A stretch of 64,000 bases of DNA from Labilithrix sp. (GTDB lineage: Bacteria; Myxococcota_A; Polyangia; Polyangiales; Polyangiaceae), in NCBI GenBank assembly GCA_019637155.1, contig JAHBWE010000018.1:124001-188000 (forward strand), read 5' to 3'. A program made the translations under genes and the position numbers. Below the pieces are notes generated by a model. That model was not told the DNA's origin and ran no database searches. It saw nothing but the letters and a program-made list of their open reading frames with translations. Below are positions 31,136-39,387 of the stretch, in pieces. Position 1 is the stretch's first letter; every line of letters starts with the position of its first letter.

Positions 31136-32422
31136 TCAGCCGACCGTCGCGTGGAAGGGGCCGGTGACCTCGAAGGTCGTGCCGCCGCGGCGGCCGCGCT
31201 GGGAGCTGAAGTAGAGGCGGCGGCCCGACGGATCGAACGCGGGGCCCGTGATCTCGCTGTCCGCGTAGCCGACGAGCTGGAGGAGCGGCTTCGGCTCGCC
31301 GGACGGCGTGATCGCGACGACCTTCATCCGGCCGCCGTCCTCCGCGACGAGCACGTCGCCGGAGGCCGAGACGGTGACGTTGTCGACGCCCGTCAGGACC
31401 GGCGCCTCGAACGCCGCCGCGTCGTAGAGCAGCCGCAGCGTCGAGGTCTTCGTGTCGTAGGCCCGGATGCGGTTGTCGCCCTTCGACGAGAAGTACACGA
31501 CGCCGTCGTGCCACCAGATCCCTTCGCCGCCGTTGAAGCGAAGAGCGCCGGCGACCTGGTACCGCGTCGGCCTCTTGCCCGTGAAGAGCGGGTCCGGCAC
31601 CGGGCGCCACGCCACCGCGTCGCCCGCCGCGACGGCGACCTCCAGCGTGCCGGCGGAGAGATCGGGGAAGCCGCTCGGGACGAAGCGGTAGAGACAACCG
31701 TCGGGCTCGTCCTCCGTCAGGTAGAGATGGTGGAGGATCGGGTCGACCGTGACCGCCTCGTGCTTGAACGCGCCCAGCGCCGGGCGCGCCGCCGCGGGGA
31801 CCGCGTTCTTCGGATCGCACTCGTGCACGCGACCGCGCGCGTGCTCCTCGCACGAGAGCCAGGTCCCCCACGGCGTCGGTCCGCCCGCGCAGTTGTTGCT
31901 GGTGCCGCGCAGGATGGCATACGCGTCGACGACCTCGCCCGACGCGTCGAAGCGCAGCGCGCCGGCGCCGCCCTTGCCCTTCGTCTCCTCGGAGTTGGAG
32001 ACGTAGATCCAGCCGCCGTCCTCCGTCGCGAACGTCGCGCCGCCGTCGGGCGACGCGTGCCAGACGTACGGCTTCCCCGCGACGACGACGTCGTGCGTCT
32101 GCGCGACGACGCGCGACGTGAAGCCGGGGGGCAGCCGGACGCCGTTCGCGTCGGGGCCGCCGAGCGGACCGATCTCGGCGATGCGCGAGACGAGCCGCGC
32201 CGGTCGCGCCGCCTCGCGCGGGGCGACGGCGGATGATGCCGGTGTCGCCGTCGATCCCGTCGCGGCGGGGCCACGGTGCGTCGGTCCGCCGATCGCGGGC
32301 TCCCGCGAACATCCGGCGAGCCACCGCGGGCCGCTCACCAGGAGAGCGAGCTGCGCAAGCCCGGCGTGAAGGACCTCGCGACGCCGCACTCCTCTTGAAT
32401 GCCACGCCGCGCCGCCGCGCAC
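31136..32422 (-). CDS. PhoX/DUF839-type beta-propeller lipoprotein or Tat substrate
   Basis: 428 aa. The N-terminus RRREVLHAGLAQLALLVSG ends in WLAGC, so it is a lipoprotein signal with an Arg-rich (Tat-like) start. The body has DUF839/PhoX features: LPPGFTSRVVAQ, WHASPDGGATFATEDGGWIY, SNSEE, CAGGPTPWGTWLSCEE (acidic metal ligand site), LTEDEPDGCLYRFVP and FNGGEGIWWHDGVVYFSSKG. PhoX members are Ca/Fe-dependent phosphatases; activity here is not certain. The start is uncertain: GTG 32422 is 18 bp behind the nikR stop, and GTG 32389 is an alternative. It is probably co-transcribed with nikR. Confidence 0.8.
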   Translation of the reverse strand: MRGGAAWHSRGVRRREVLHAGLAQLALLVSGPRWLAGCSREPAIGGPTHRGPAATGSTATPASSAVAPREAARPARLVSRIAEIGPLGGPDANGVRLPPGFTSRVVAQTHDVVVAGKPYVWHASPDGGATFATEDGGWIYVSNSEETKGKGGAGALRFDASGEVVDAYAILRGTSNNCAGGPTPWGTWLSCEEHARGRVHECDPKNAVPAAARPALGAFKHEAVTVDPILHHLYLTEDEPDGCLYRFVPSGFPDLSAGTLEVAVAAGDAVAWRPVPDPLFTGKRPTRYQVAGALRFNGGEGIWWHDGVVYFSSKGDNRIRAYDTKTSTLRLLYDAAAFEAPVLTGVDNVTVSASGDVLVAEDGGRMKVVAITPSGEPKPLLQLVGYADSEITGPAFDPSGRRLYFSSQRGRRGGTTFEVTGPFHATVG

Positions 32423-32440
32423 AAGCGGGCGGTCCCCGCG

Positions 32441-33037
32441 TCAGCGCTTCTTCGGCTTCGCCGCCGGGCGAGCGGCGCGCTTCTTCGCCGGCGCGTGATG
32501 CGCGTGGTGCGCGTGGTGCGCGTGGTGATCGTGGTCGTGGTCGTGATCGTGATCGTGCGTGTGGCTGTGCACGTGGGGGATGCCGTCGTGGTAGTGGACG
32601 TGGGTGTGCTCGCCGGGGCGCTTCTCGGGAGGCCCGATCGCGATGAGCTCCATGCCGCCGTGCTTCACGCCGCGCGTCGCGAGGATCTTGTCGCCCGCGC
32701 GCTTCAGCTCGTCGGCGGGGCCGCGCATGACGACGACCTCGAGGCAGTGGTCGTGATCGAGGTGCACGTGGAGCGCGGAGTTCACCTTGTCGCCGAGCTC
32801 GTGCTGGAACTCGGTGAGCCTCTCGGTGAGGTCGCGGACGTGATGGTCGTAGACGATCGTGAGCGCCGCGACGGCGGGCGCGCCGGCGTGGACCTGGGAT
32901 TTGGTCACCTCGGCGCGGACGAGGTCGCGCAAGAGCTCGGAGCGCGTGCCGCCGCGCTCGTCGACGAGGCGATCGAGCTCCGCGAGGAGGGAGCCTTCCA
33001 TCGCCACGCCGAAGCGGACCAACGTCTCCTTTGCCAT
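32441..33037 (-). CDS. nikR: Nickel-responsive regulator NikR with His-rich tail
   Basis: 198 aa. An N-terminal ribbon-helix-helix (about 1-45, VRFGVAMEGSLLAELDRLV and RGGTRSELLRDLVRAEV) and a C-terminal ACT-like metal domain carry all four high-affinity Ni ligands known from E. coli NikR: H79, H90, H92 and C98 (FQHELGD and LHVHLDHDHC). An extra C-terminal tail with alternating His-Asp and His-Ala runs (about 145-180) and a Lys/Ala end is unusual and may store nickel. A TAGGAT hexamer lies 6 nt before ATG 33037. Confidence 0.92.
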   Translation of the reverse strand: MAKETLVRFGVAMEGSLLAELDRLVDERGGTRSELLRDLVRAEVTKSQVHAGAPAVAALTIVYDHHVRDLTERLTEFQHELGDKVNSALHVHLDHDHCLEVVVMRGPADELKRAGDKILATRGVKHGGMELIAIGPPEKRPGEHTHVHYHDGIPHVHSHTHDHDHDHDHDHHAHHAHHAHHAPAKKRAARPAAKPKKR

Positions 33038-33043
33038 CGCGCC

Positions 33044-33049
33044 ATCCTA
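33044..33049 (-). promoter_or_regulatory. Candidate -10 hexamer of nikR
   Basis: TAGGAT on the minus strand, 6 nt before ATG 33037. It overlaps the space behind the upstream lipoprotein gene and suggests a leaderless nikR transcript. Confidence 0.4.
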
Positions 33050-33063
33050 CGCGAGGGCGGCGG

Positions 33064-33993
33064 CTACTTGTACTCGTCGCAGGGGTTCACGACGCCGGCG
33101 GGGACCGGATCGATGCGCTTCACCGTGCACTCGCCCTCGCCGCGGAAGTGGCCGACCGTGCGCACGAGCGAGATGACGAAGTCCCCGATCGTCGCGCCGG
33201 GGAGGCCCGACGTGTTGTAGACGGCCGGGTCGATGTTCTTGGCGCAGAGCTCCTGAATCGTGATCTCGCCGTCGTCGTTCGCGTCGGCGTCGGCCTTCTC
33301 CTGGAAGCGGAGGAGCGTCTTCTTCGCGTTGTCGCCGGACTGGAGCTGGTCGTAGAAGAAGTGGTCGCCGTGGGTCGTGAGCTCGCTCACGTCGGTCTGG
33401 CCGTTCGTCACCACGATCCCGATCTTGTCGATGCCGTCCTCCTCGACGTTGCAGTTCTCGTAGCGGGTCTGCGCCTTGAGCCCCCACTTGAACGTCTTCG
33501 TGACGTCGCCCTTCGTGGCGGTGCCCGCGGCGTAGACCGACCAGCCGTTCGTGACCATCATCGTGAGGTCGGCGGGGTCGGCGCCGCCGACGATCTGCGC
33601 GTCCGCCACCGCCGGCGTGATCTCGTAGCTGACCTGCGGGTAAGCCTTCGCGTCGATGTTCGGGAACTCGATGAGGTCCTTCTTGCCCGGCTTCACGTTG
33701 TCGAAGAAGCGCGGCTTGTCGAGCTTCGCGACGACGTTGCCGCTCGCGTCCGCGACCGTGATCGCCGACACGTTGACGAGGAACTTCGTGTACTTCAACT
33801 GCCAGCCGTCGGTGAACCCGCTCTCGTCGTCGGGCCCGGGCGCGACGGGGATCTCGTCCTCGATGTACTCCTCGCCCCACGTCGTGAACTTCACCGTGCC
33901 CTTGCCGGTGGCGACCGGATCGTCGTCGCCGCACGCGCCGACGACACAAACGAGGAGAGGGAGAAGCGGAAGGCTCTTGGTCAGGGAACGCAT
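33064..33993 (-). CDS. Lipoprotein with an EF-hand-like loop
   Basis: 309 aa. Lipobox VGAC (Cys about 21). The body has no family I recognise. Near residue 240 a DxDxNxDG loop (EKADADANDDGEITIQEL) matches an EF-hand calcium-binding loop. ATG 33993 is preferred over GTG 34002 because a TACGGT -10 hexamer lies 7 nt before it. It has its own promoter of the same architecture as the TonB-dependent receptor gene, so the two may be co-regulated. A periplasmic or outer-membrane partner of metal uptake is only inferred from context. Confidence 0.7.
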   Translation of the reverse strand: MRSLTKSLPLLPLLVCVVGACGDDDPVATGKGTVKFTTWGEEYIEDEIPVAPGPDDESGFTDGWQLKYTKFLVNVSAITVADASGNVVAKLDKPRFFDNVKPGKKDLIEFPNIDAKAYPQVSYEITPAVADAQIVGGADPADLTMMVTNGWSVYAAGTATKGDVTKTFKWGLKAQTRYENCNVEEDGIDKIGIVVTNGQTDVSELTTHGDHFFYDQLQSGDNAKKTLLRFQEKADADANDDGEITIQELCAKNIDPAVYNTSGLPGATIGDFVISLVRTVGHFRGEGECTVKRIDPVPAGVVNPCDEYK

Positions 33994-34000
33994 GGCGCGC

Positions 34001-34031
34001 ACCGTAGCACGATTGTTTTGGAACGTGTCAC
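34001..34031 (-). promoter_or_regulatory. Promoter: GTGACA - 19 bp - TACGGT
   Basis: On the minus strand, -35 GTGACA (34031-34026) and -10 TACGGT (34006-34001) are spaced by 19 bp. The last 11 bases CGTGCTACGGT are identical in the promoter at 37212-37242. The start codon follows 7 nt after the -10. Confidence 0.6.
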
Positions 34032-34053
34032 CACGGTCGTGGGCCGCCGCCGC

Positions 34054-34842
34054 TCAGGGGAGCGAGTACGCGAAGCGATAGGCGCTGAGCTGCGTGACGC
34101 CCTGCGAGAAGCCCGCGTCCTTCGCCTCCGTCGGTGCGGCCTCGGTGCCGGGTGCGATCTTCGAGAAGTCGACGAGGTTCAGCCAGATCGCGGGGCGCAC
34201 CGCGAGCGAGACGGTCCCCGCCTCCGTGACGACCGCCTCGTCGAGGATGCAGCCGTCGACGGCGCCGTTCTTGATGCTCTCGGACACGTCGGCGTAGTCG
34301 GCGACGAGCCGGAAGAAGATCGGCGTGGCGTTCGCGTCGTCCTTCTTGAGCGCCCTTCCTTCCGCGAGCGCGACGTGGCCGGCGAGGATCGTGTCGGCCG
34401 GCGGCGTCTCTGGGATGACGAAGCGCGCAGAGCGATACGTCCCGGTCACGGCTTCGGCGTCGGGGAGGACGAGCGGCGCCGCCGCGAACAGGTCGATCGC
34501 GACGGGCGCGGCGAGCAGCACCTGCCCGAGCGCGGTGCCCGCCTGGTAGTGCCCCGGATGCGCGTGCGCGGTGCCGACGAAGAGGTCGCCGAGGCCGCGC
34601 TTCTTCGCCGGCGCGCGGTGGTGCGCGGTCGGCGGCGGGCCGTCGAAATAGTAGAAGCCGCTCGTCGCGACGGCCGCCTTCGTCAGCGTGACGTCCCAGC
34701 CGAAGCCGGTCGTGAAGGTGGTCCTCGCCGACGGATCGCCGGCCGCGGTCGTCTTCATCACGATGCGTTTGCCGGTCGTGCCGCTCTCTTCCGAGCTGCA
34801 CGCGACGAGGACCAGGGCGAGGACGAGCCAACGAGACGACAT
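34054..34842 (-). CDS. Lipoprotein downstream of the TonB-dependent receptor
   Basis: 262 aa. Lipobox LVAC (Cys about 15). It contains KRGLGDLFVGTAHAHPGHYQ with several His near residues 60-80, and later beta-rich segments (AIDLFAAAPLVLPDAEAV, FFRLVADYADV). It starts 8 bp after the receptor stop, so it is the second gene of that operon and may bind the same substrate (a metal or chelate). No family recognised. Confidence 0.68.
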   Translation of the reverse strand: MSSRWLVLALVLVACSSEESGTTGKRIVMKTTAAGDPSARTTFTTGFGWDVTLTKAAVATSGFYYFDGPPPTAHHRAPAKKRGLGDLFVGTAHAHPGHYQAGTALGQVLLAAPVAIDLFAAAPLVLPDAEAVTGTYRSARFVIPETPPADTILAGHVALAEGRALKKDDANATPIFFRLVADYADVSESIKNGAVDGCILDEAVVTEAGTVSLAVRPAIWLNLVDFSKIAPGTEAAPTEAKDAGFSQGVTQLSAYRFAYSLP

Positions 34843-34850
34843 GAGATGCC

Positions 34851-37202
34851 TCACAGGTAGAGCGCGAGCGTGCCGAGGACGGTCCGCGGCGCGCCGGCGG
34901 TGATGTGACGTTGCGGGACGAGCGACGGCGCCGCGCCGCGTTGGAAGTTGGAGGCGAACGTGTACTCGCTGTCGTGCCAGAACAGGTCGAGCAGGTTGAA
35001 CGCCGAGACGCCGAGCGAGATCTCCTTCAGGCGCACGCTCGCGAGCACGTCGAGGAGGAACGCGTCCTTGCCGAGCTCGGAGTAGGGGAGGGGGCGCTTG
35101 CCGATGTACGTGCCGCCCACGCCGAGGTGGCCGGTGAGCGGGCGATCGAAGACGCGGCCGAGCGTCGGCGTCCACGCGACGTCGGTGCGCGTCACGAGCT
35201 GCGGCGCGTACGGGAGGAGATCGCCGGCCGCGTAGCCCGCGTCGGTGTTCGTGAACTCGGCGCGGGTGAAGGTCGCGCTCGCGCTCGCGCTGAACCAGTC
35301 GGTGGGGCGCGCGGACATCTCGGCGGTGAAGCCGGTGCGGCGCGTCGGCGGCGTGCGCTCGTTCCGCGCCGTCTGCTGGTTGAACGCGAGGTCGTCGGAG
35401 AGGTCCGTCCGGAAGAGCGCCGCCGTCGCGCGGAGGCGCGCCTCCTGGTAGCGGAGCCCCGCCTCCCAGCTCTCCACCGTCGTGAAGGGCGAGCGCTGGC
35501 CCTGTTGCAGGCTCCGCGCTTGCGGCGAGCGGAAGCCGTCGCCGAAGCTCGCGACCGCGCGGAGGCCGGAGACGAGGCGCACGTCCGCGGTCGCCTTCTT
35601 CCCGAGGTGCATGCCCTGCGCCGAGCGGCGCTCGCCGGTCGCCTCCTCGATCGAATACGCGAGGCCGTCGAGGCGCGCGCCGCCGCGGACGGTGAGGCGT
35701 GAGATCGGGTGCACCGCGACGTCGAGGTAGCTCGCGATGTCGGTCGCGCGGACCTTCGTCGCGAGGGTGGCGAGGGTGACCTCGCCGGTGTCGACCGCGA
35801 GCTTGTCCTGCGACTGCTCGATCGCGTCGTGGCGCGCGGTGACGCCGGCCTCGAACGAGTCGTTCGCCGCGAAGAGCTTCACGTGGCGGTGGTACGAGCT
35901 CGTGAGGCCGAACGTCGTCGCGTCGTTCAGCTGCTGCTCCGAGTTCCCGCGCGCCGACGCCGCGTTCGCTCGCGCGACCGCCTCCGCGCTGCCGCTCACC
36001 GGGAGGAGGAGGAAGCCGGTGAAGTTCTGGCGGAGGCGCATCGAGCGCGCGACGACGTAGGGCGCGATCGAGAGGCGCGACGACGCGTCCGCGCGCGTGA
36101 GATCGAGGACGACCTGCGAGCGCGCCGCGTCGCCGCCTTGTTTGGGATCGTAGGTGCCGAAGCGATCGACGCGGCCGCTCCGGACGTCGGAGAGGCGCAC
36201 GACGCCGGCGGAGTCGAAGCTCGTCGCGAACGTCGACGCGAGCACGCGCGCCGTCGTCGTGTCGGCGAGCTTGTACTCCGCCTGACCGATCGCGGAGGTG
36301 CGCGTCGTCGCGCGCGCGGGGCCGAACCCGTCGGTGGCGTAGTGCTCCGCCGCGACGAAGGTGCTCTCGGAGGTGCCCTCCGGGTGGTAGGCGAGGAAGA
36401 AGCGGCGCGCGCCGAACTGCCCCGCGGTCGCCTTCGCGGTGACGCCGGGCTCGTCGTAGCCGAGGTCGAGCCAGAGGCTCCCCGCCACCGCGAAGTCGCC
36501 CTGCCGCGGATCGTAGGCGCCGGGCGACGAGCGGATCCGGCGCACGACCTCGGGCATCAGGAAGTTCAGGTCGGCGTAGCCCTGGCTATGGATGTTCGAG
36601 ACGTCGTTGACCGGCGCGCCGCCGGCCCAGATCTCGACGTCCTGACCGTGGACTGCGTCGAAGCCGCGGAAGAAGATCTGCTGCGCCGCGCCTTCGCCGG
36701 AGTGCTGCGTCATCGTGATGCCGGGCACGGTGAGGAGCAGATCGCTCGCGGTGCGATGCGGCGCGGCGGCGAGGACGTGGCGCTCTTGCACGACCTCGGA
36801 CGCGCTCCGCGGCGGCGGCGGGTTGCGGCCGCCGCCGACGTGCACCGTCGCCGGCTCCTCCGCGGCGGCGAACCGGATCACGCCGCGCGTCTTCGCGGCG
36901 ACGGGTTTGTCGTCGCGGAGCGCGGGATCGAAGGTCCACCTCCGCGCGGCTTCGAGCGCGCGCGCGTCGAGCTCCGCGTCGCCGGTCGACCGTTCGAGCT
37001 CCACGTCCTCGACCGCGCCCGTCGCCGACACGGTGAAGACGACCGGCACCTCGACGTCGCGCGCGCCCGGGCGACCGTGCGGCCACTCCCCCGCCGGCTC
37101 CGACCTCGGCGCGGGCGCGACCGGATCGTGCGCGAGCGCGGGGGCCGCTTGCGTGACGGCGGCGGCCGCGACGCAAGCGCAGCAAAAGAGGAGGCGGCGC
37201 AC
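34851..37202 (-). CDS. TonB-dependent receptor with N-terminal TonB_C-like domain
   Basis: 783 aa. Signal peptide about 1-24. Residues about 45-112 look like the periplasmic TonB C-terminal domain (VEVPVVFTVSATGAVEDVEL, STGDAELDARALEAARRWTF). Then comes the receptor plug (DLLLTVPGITMTQHSGEGAA, FFRGFDAVHGQDVEIW, VNDVSNIHSQGYADLNFLMP) and a 22-strand-type barrel ending VLGTLALYL. It would import a scarce substrate across the outer membrane; nearby nikR and a NiCoT-like transporter suggest nickel, but this is context only. GTG 37202 lies 9 nt behind a TACGGT hexamer. The next gene is divergent, 74 bp away. Confidence 0.88.
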   Translation of the reverse strand: MRRLLFCCACVAAAAVTQAAPALAHDPVAPAPRSEPAGEWPHGRPGARDVEVPVVFTVSATGAVEDVELERSTGDAELDARALEAARRWTFDPALRDDKPVAAKTRGVIRFAAAEEPATVHVGGGRNPPPPRSASEVVQERHVLAAAPHRTASDLLLTVPGITMTQHSGEGAAQQIFFRGFDAVHGQDVEIWAGGAPVNDVSNIHSQGYADLNFLMPEVVRRIRSSPGAYDPRQGDFAVAGSLWLDLGYDEPGVTAKATAGQFGARRFFLAYHPEGTSESTFVAAEHYATDGFGPARATTRTSAIGQAEYKLADTTTARVLASTFATSFDSAGVVRLSDVRSGRVDRFGTYDPKQGGDAARSQVVLDLTRADASSRLSIAPYVVARSMRLRQNFTGFLLLPVSGSAEAVARANAASARGNSEQQLNDATTFGLTSSYHRHVKLFAANDSFEAGVTARHDAIEQSQDKLAVDTGEVTLATLATKVRATDIASYLDVAVHPISRLTVRGGARLDGLAYSIEEATGERRSAQGMHLGKKATADVRLVSGLRAVASFGDGFRSPQARSLQQGQRSPFTTVESWEAGLRYQEARLRATAALFRTDLSDDLAFNQQTARNERTPPTRRTGFTAEMSARPTDWFSASASATFTRAEFTNTDAGYAAGDLLPYAPQLVTRTDVAWTPTLGRVFDRPLTGHLGVGGTYIGKRPLPYSELGKDAFLLDVLASVRLKEISLGVSAFNLLDLFWHDSEYTFASNFQRGAAPSLVPQRHITAGAPRTVLGTLALYL

Positions 37203-37211
37203 GGGCGGCGG

Positions 37212-37242
37212 ACCGTAGCACGACGCAATGAAATCGTGTCAT
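37212..37242 (-). promoter_or_regulatory. Promoter: ATGACA - 19 bp - TACGGT
   Basis: On the minus strand, -35 ATGACA (37242-37237) and -10 TACGGT (37217-37212) are spaced 19 bp. It shares CGTGCTACGGT with the promoter at 34001-34031. The -35 flank contains ATGA(N7)TCAT, a short inverted repeat that could be an operator. Confidence 0.6.
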
Positions 37243-37263
37243 CGCAGGCCGTGCGGGATGGTG

Positions 37264-37269
37264 TATGCT
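37264..37269 (+). promoter_or_regulatory. Candidate -10 hexamer for the divergent Cys/His-rich gene
   Basis: TATGCT is 7 nt before GTG 37277. It overlaps the alternative start ATG 37265, which argues for GTG 37277 as the real start. Confidence 0.45.
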
Positions 37270-37276
37270 TGCCCCC

Positions 37277-37693
37277 GTGCGTAAGGCGCGTCTCCGTCGA
37301 CGAGCGATCGCGTGGCTCCGCCTCGCGCTCGCGCTGTTGTCGATGGTCGTCGCGCTCGGCGGCGCGCTCCCTGCGTACGCGCGGATGGCGGCGGGAGCGC
37401 AGGCGCACGTGTGCCACTGCGACACCGGCGGCGATCACGCGCACTGCGCCTGCCCGATCTGCTTCCCCGAGCTCGACACGTCGCTCGAGGTCCGCATCCT
37501 CTCGATCTCCGGGAAGTGCGGCGACGACGACACCGGCTGGCGGACCTTCGGCGAGCCCGGCGTGATGCCCGCGCCGTTCGTCGCGCTCGTCGCGCTCACC
37601 GACGAAGAGACTCCGTTCGCTCCGCCGCGCGAGCTCGTCACGCGCTCTTGCGATCCACCCGATCCGCCACCGCCTCGATCCGTCTCCCTTTGA
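37277..37693 (+). CDS. Small exported Cys/His-rich protein (possible metal binding)
   Basis: 138 aa. After a basic N-terminus a hydrophobic signal (about 10-33, LALALLSMVVALGGALPAYA) leads to HVCHCDTGGDHAHCACPICF, a dense Cys/His cluster (five Cys, three His) near residues 42-61 that should bind metal ions. The rest has one more Cys pair and a Pro-rich end. It is divergent from the TonB-dependent receptor. No family recognised with certainty; a CopL/DUF2946-like role is possible. Confidence 0.65.
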   Translation: MRKARLRRRAIAWLRLALALLSMVVALGGALPAYARMAAGAQAHVCHCDTGGDHAHCACPICFPELDTSLEVRILSISGKCGDDDTGWRTFGEPGVMPAPFVALVALTDEETPFAPPRELVTRSCDPPDPPPPRSVSL

Positions 37694-37704
37694 AGTCACT
37701 CAAC

Positions 37705-37722
37705 GTCGGGGCTCGCCCCGAC
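37705..37722 (+). terminator. Hairpin in the gap before the YcnI-like gene
   Basis: GTCGGGG and CCCCGAC form a 7-bp stem around CTCG, 12 bp behind the stop at 37693. No T-run follows, so an intrinsic terminator is doubtful. It may stabilise the mRNA end. Confidence 0.3.
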
Positions 37723-37814
37723 ACCCCACGGCCCTCGCGCTGCGCGCTCGGGGAGCTGCGCACCCGCATGCGCGGCCGCTTCTGGGGACCCATCGGACTT
37801 TTTTGGAGACGACC

Positions 37815-38525
37815 ATGAAAATCAAGCTTTCTGCTGCTGTTGTTGCATCGACTTCGCTCCTCGTCGCGGCTGGCGCGAGCGCCCACGTGGGCGCGGGCAC
37901 TCCCGTCCTCAACGCGAACGCGAACCAGGAGGTGGTCCTCACGATCGGTCACGGCTGCGACGTCGAGGGGGCGAACCCGCCGCAGACGACGGACACGATC
38001 AGCCTCAAGGTCGACGTCCCGGCCGGCGTCACGGGCGTCCGCGCGATCTCGAACGCGGACTTCCCGACCGTCACGCTCGACAAGGACGGGGACGGCAACG
38101 TGACCGCGATCACGTGGTCGAAGGCCGACGGCCTCGACGCTGACAGCCAGTACTACAAGGTGTCGTTCCGCGCGCGGATGCCGGCGGCGCCGTTCACGAA
38201 GGTCTATTTCAAGTCGCACCAGAAGTGCAAAGCGCCCGGGAAGGACGCGGAGTGGATCCGCACGCCGACCGAGAACCCGGGCGCGGAGCCCGCGGCGGAG
38301 GTGACGCTCCTCCCCGCCAAGGCGCCCGGCTGGAACAAGTACAAGGTCCCCGTCGCGATCGACGACGTCGCCGCGTCGGGCTTCTTCAAGGACGCGCAGA
38401 TCGTCTGGAAGGGCAGCGCCGCGTTCAGCGCGAACGCGGTCACGGCGGAGCAGATCAAGACCGAGGCCGGCGTCACGGCGCTGACCTCCATCGCGGTGGA
38501 CGAAGAGATCTTCGTGAAGTGGTGA
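37815..38525 (+). CDS. YcnI-like (DUF1775) periplasmic copper-type protein
   Basis: 236 aa. A Sec signal peptide of about 23 residues ends ASA before HVGAG, so the mature protein starts with His. In YcnI/DUF1775 proteins this N-terminal His takes part in copper binding. The body shows the family pattern (LTIGHGCDVEG, TDTISLKVDVPAGVTGV, KVSFRARMP, WIRTPTE). ATG 37815 has GGAG 6 nt upstream. Three small lipoprotein genes and a YtkA-like gene follow on the same strand, a typical copper-handling neighbourhood. Confidence 0.85.
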   Translation: MKIKLSAAVVASTSLLVAAGASAHVGAGTPVLNANANQEVVLTIGHGCDVEGANPPQTTDTISLKVDVPAGVTGVRAISNADFPTVTLDKDGDGNVTAITWSKADGLDADSQYYKVSFRARMPAAPFTKVYFKSHQKCKAPGKDAEWIRTPTENPGAEPAAEVTLLPAKAPGWNKYKVPVAIDDVAASGFFKDAQIVWKGSAAFSANAVTAEQIKTEAGVTALTSIAVDEEIFVKW

Positions 38526-38535
38526 GGCGCGAACG

Positions 38536-38820
38536 ATGAAGCGCTTCGTCTTGCTCGCCGCGTTCACCGCGGCCCTTCCGGTCATCGCGCTCGCGTGCGG
38601 TGACTCCTCCGACGGCGGCGGTCCCGCGCCGGGCACGCCCGACAGCGGTCCGACCTCCACCGCGACGAACACGACACCGACCAGCACGGCGACGACCCCG
38701 CCCGTCGACGCCGGACCCGACGCGCCCGCGCGGCGCACGGGCTGCCTCGATCGGCCGACGAACGTCGAGCGTCCGGACAGGCTCCCTTGCGAGCTCATCC
38801 CGCCGGGGCTGACGCTATGA
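38536..38820 (+). CDS. Short lipoprotein
   Basis: 94 aa. Signal peptide with lipobox ALAC (Cys about 21), then mainly a Gly/Pro/Thr/Ser low-complexity spacer and a short end with two Cys (RTGCLDRP and LPCELIPP). It starts 11 bp after the YcnI-like gene and its stop overlaps the next start (ATGA). Probably a surface spacer or accessory protein; no family recognised. Confidence 0.65.
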   Translation: MKRFVLLAAFTAALPVIALACGDSSDGGGPAPGTPDSGPTSTATNTTPTSTATTPPVDAGPDAPARRTGCLDRPTNVERPDRLPCELIPPGLTL

Positions 38821-39368
38821 AACGCGCCGCGATCGTCGGCATCGGGCTCGCGCTCGCGCTGGTCGTGGCGTGCTCTTCGTCCGGCTCGGACGCTCCGCCC
38901 AACCACGCGGGCTCGTGCGCGATCCTCGCGAGCCAGTGCCATCCCTACGACGGCAAGTCTCAGCTCGGGACCGAGTGTCACGAGCTGGGGCACGACGGCG
39001 ACGACGCGAAGTGCGGACCGCGCCTGGCCGAGTGCCAGGCGGAGTGCCCGGAGATCGAGGGCGGCGGTCTGCCGTTCGAGATCGTCGACGGCGCCGTCGT
39101 CGACAAGGACGCGGGGTCGGAGACGGACGCGGGGCCGGACGCGGGGCCCGACGAGTGCGAGACCTACTGCACCTGCCTGGAGCAGTTCTGCTCCGCGAAG
39201 TACACCGAGCTCTACGCGAGCGCCTCGTGCGCCGCGACGTGCCGATCGAGCTTCAGCCAGGACGACCGCGCGTGCTTCTTCGAGGCATGCACGAAGGCGA
39301 AGGACCTCGCGGAGGAGAACCGGAAGCACGAGTGCGATCACGCGTCGGGCGTGATCGAGTGCCACTGA
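38817..39368 (+). CDS. Cys/His-rich lipoprotein with CHP...CHxxGH motif
   Basis: 183 aa. Lipobox VVAC (Cys about 19). Residues about 33-75 carry SQCHPYDG, TECHELGHDGD and CGPRLAECQAEC, the same spacing of Cys/His as in the lipoprotein at 40066-40350. The C-terminal half has a second Cys-rich part (CETYCTCLEQFC, CAATCRSSF, CFFEACTK, HECDH). Metal binding or a disulfide-rich fold is likely. It is coupled to the preceding gene by ATGA overlap. Confidence 0.68.
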   Translation: MKRAAIVGIGLALALVVACSSSGSDAPPNHAGSCAILASQCHPYDGKSQLGTECHELGHDGDDAKCGPRLAECQAECPEIEGGGLPFEIVDGAVVDKDAGSETDAGPDAGPDECETYCTCLEQFCSAKYTELYASASCAATCRSSFSQDDRACFFEACTKAKDLAEENRKHECDHASGVIECH

Positions 39369-39387
39369 GCCGCGAGGCCCACTCGGC

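Noticed and set aside
37705..37722. Strong intrinsic terminator behind the Cys/His-rich gene
   Set aside because: The hairpin lacks a following T-run, so it is listed only as a low-confidence hairpin.
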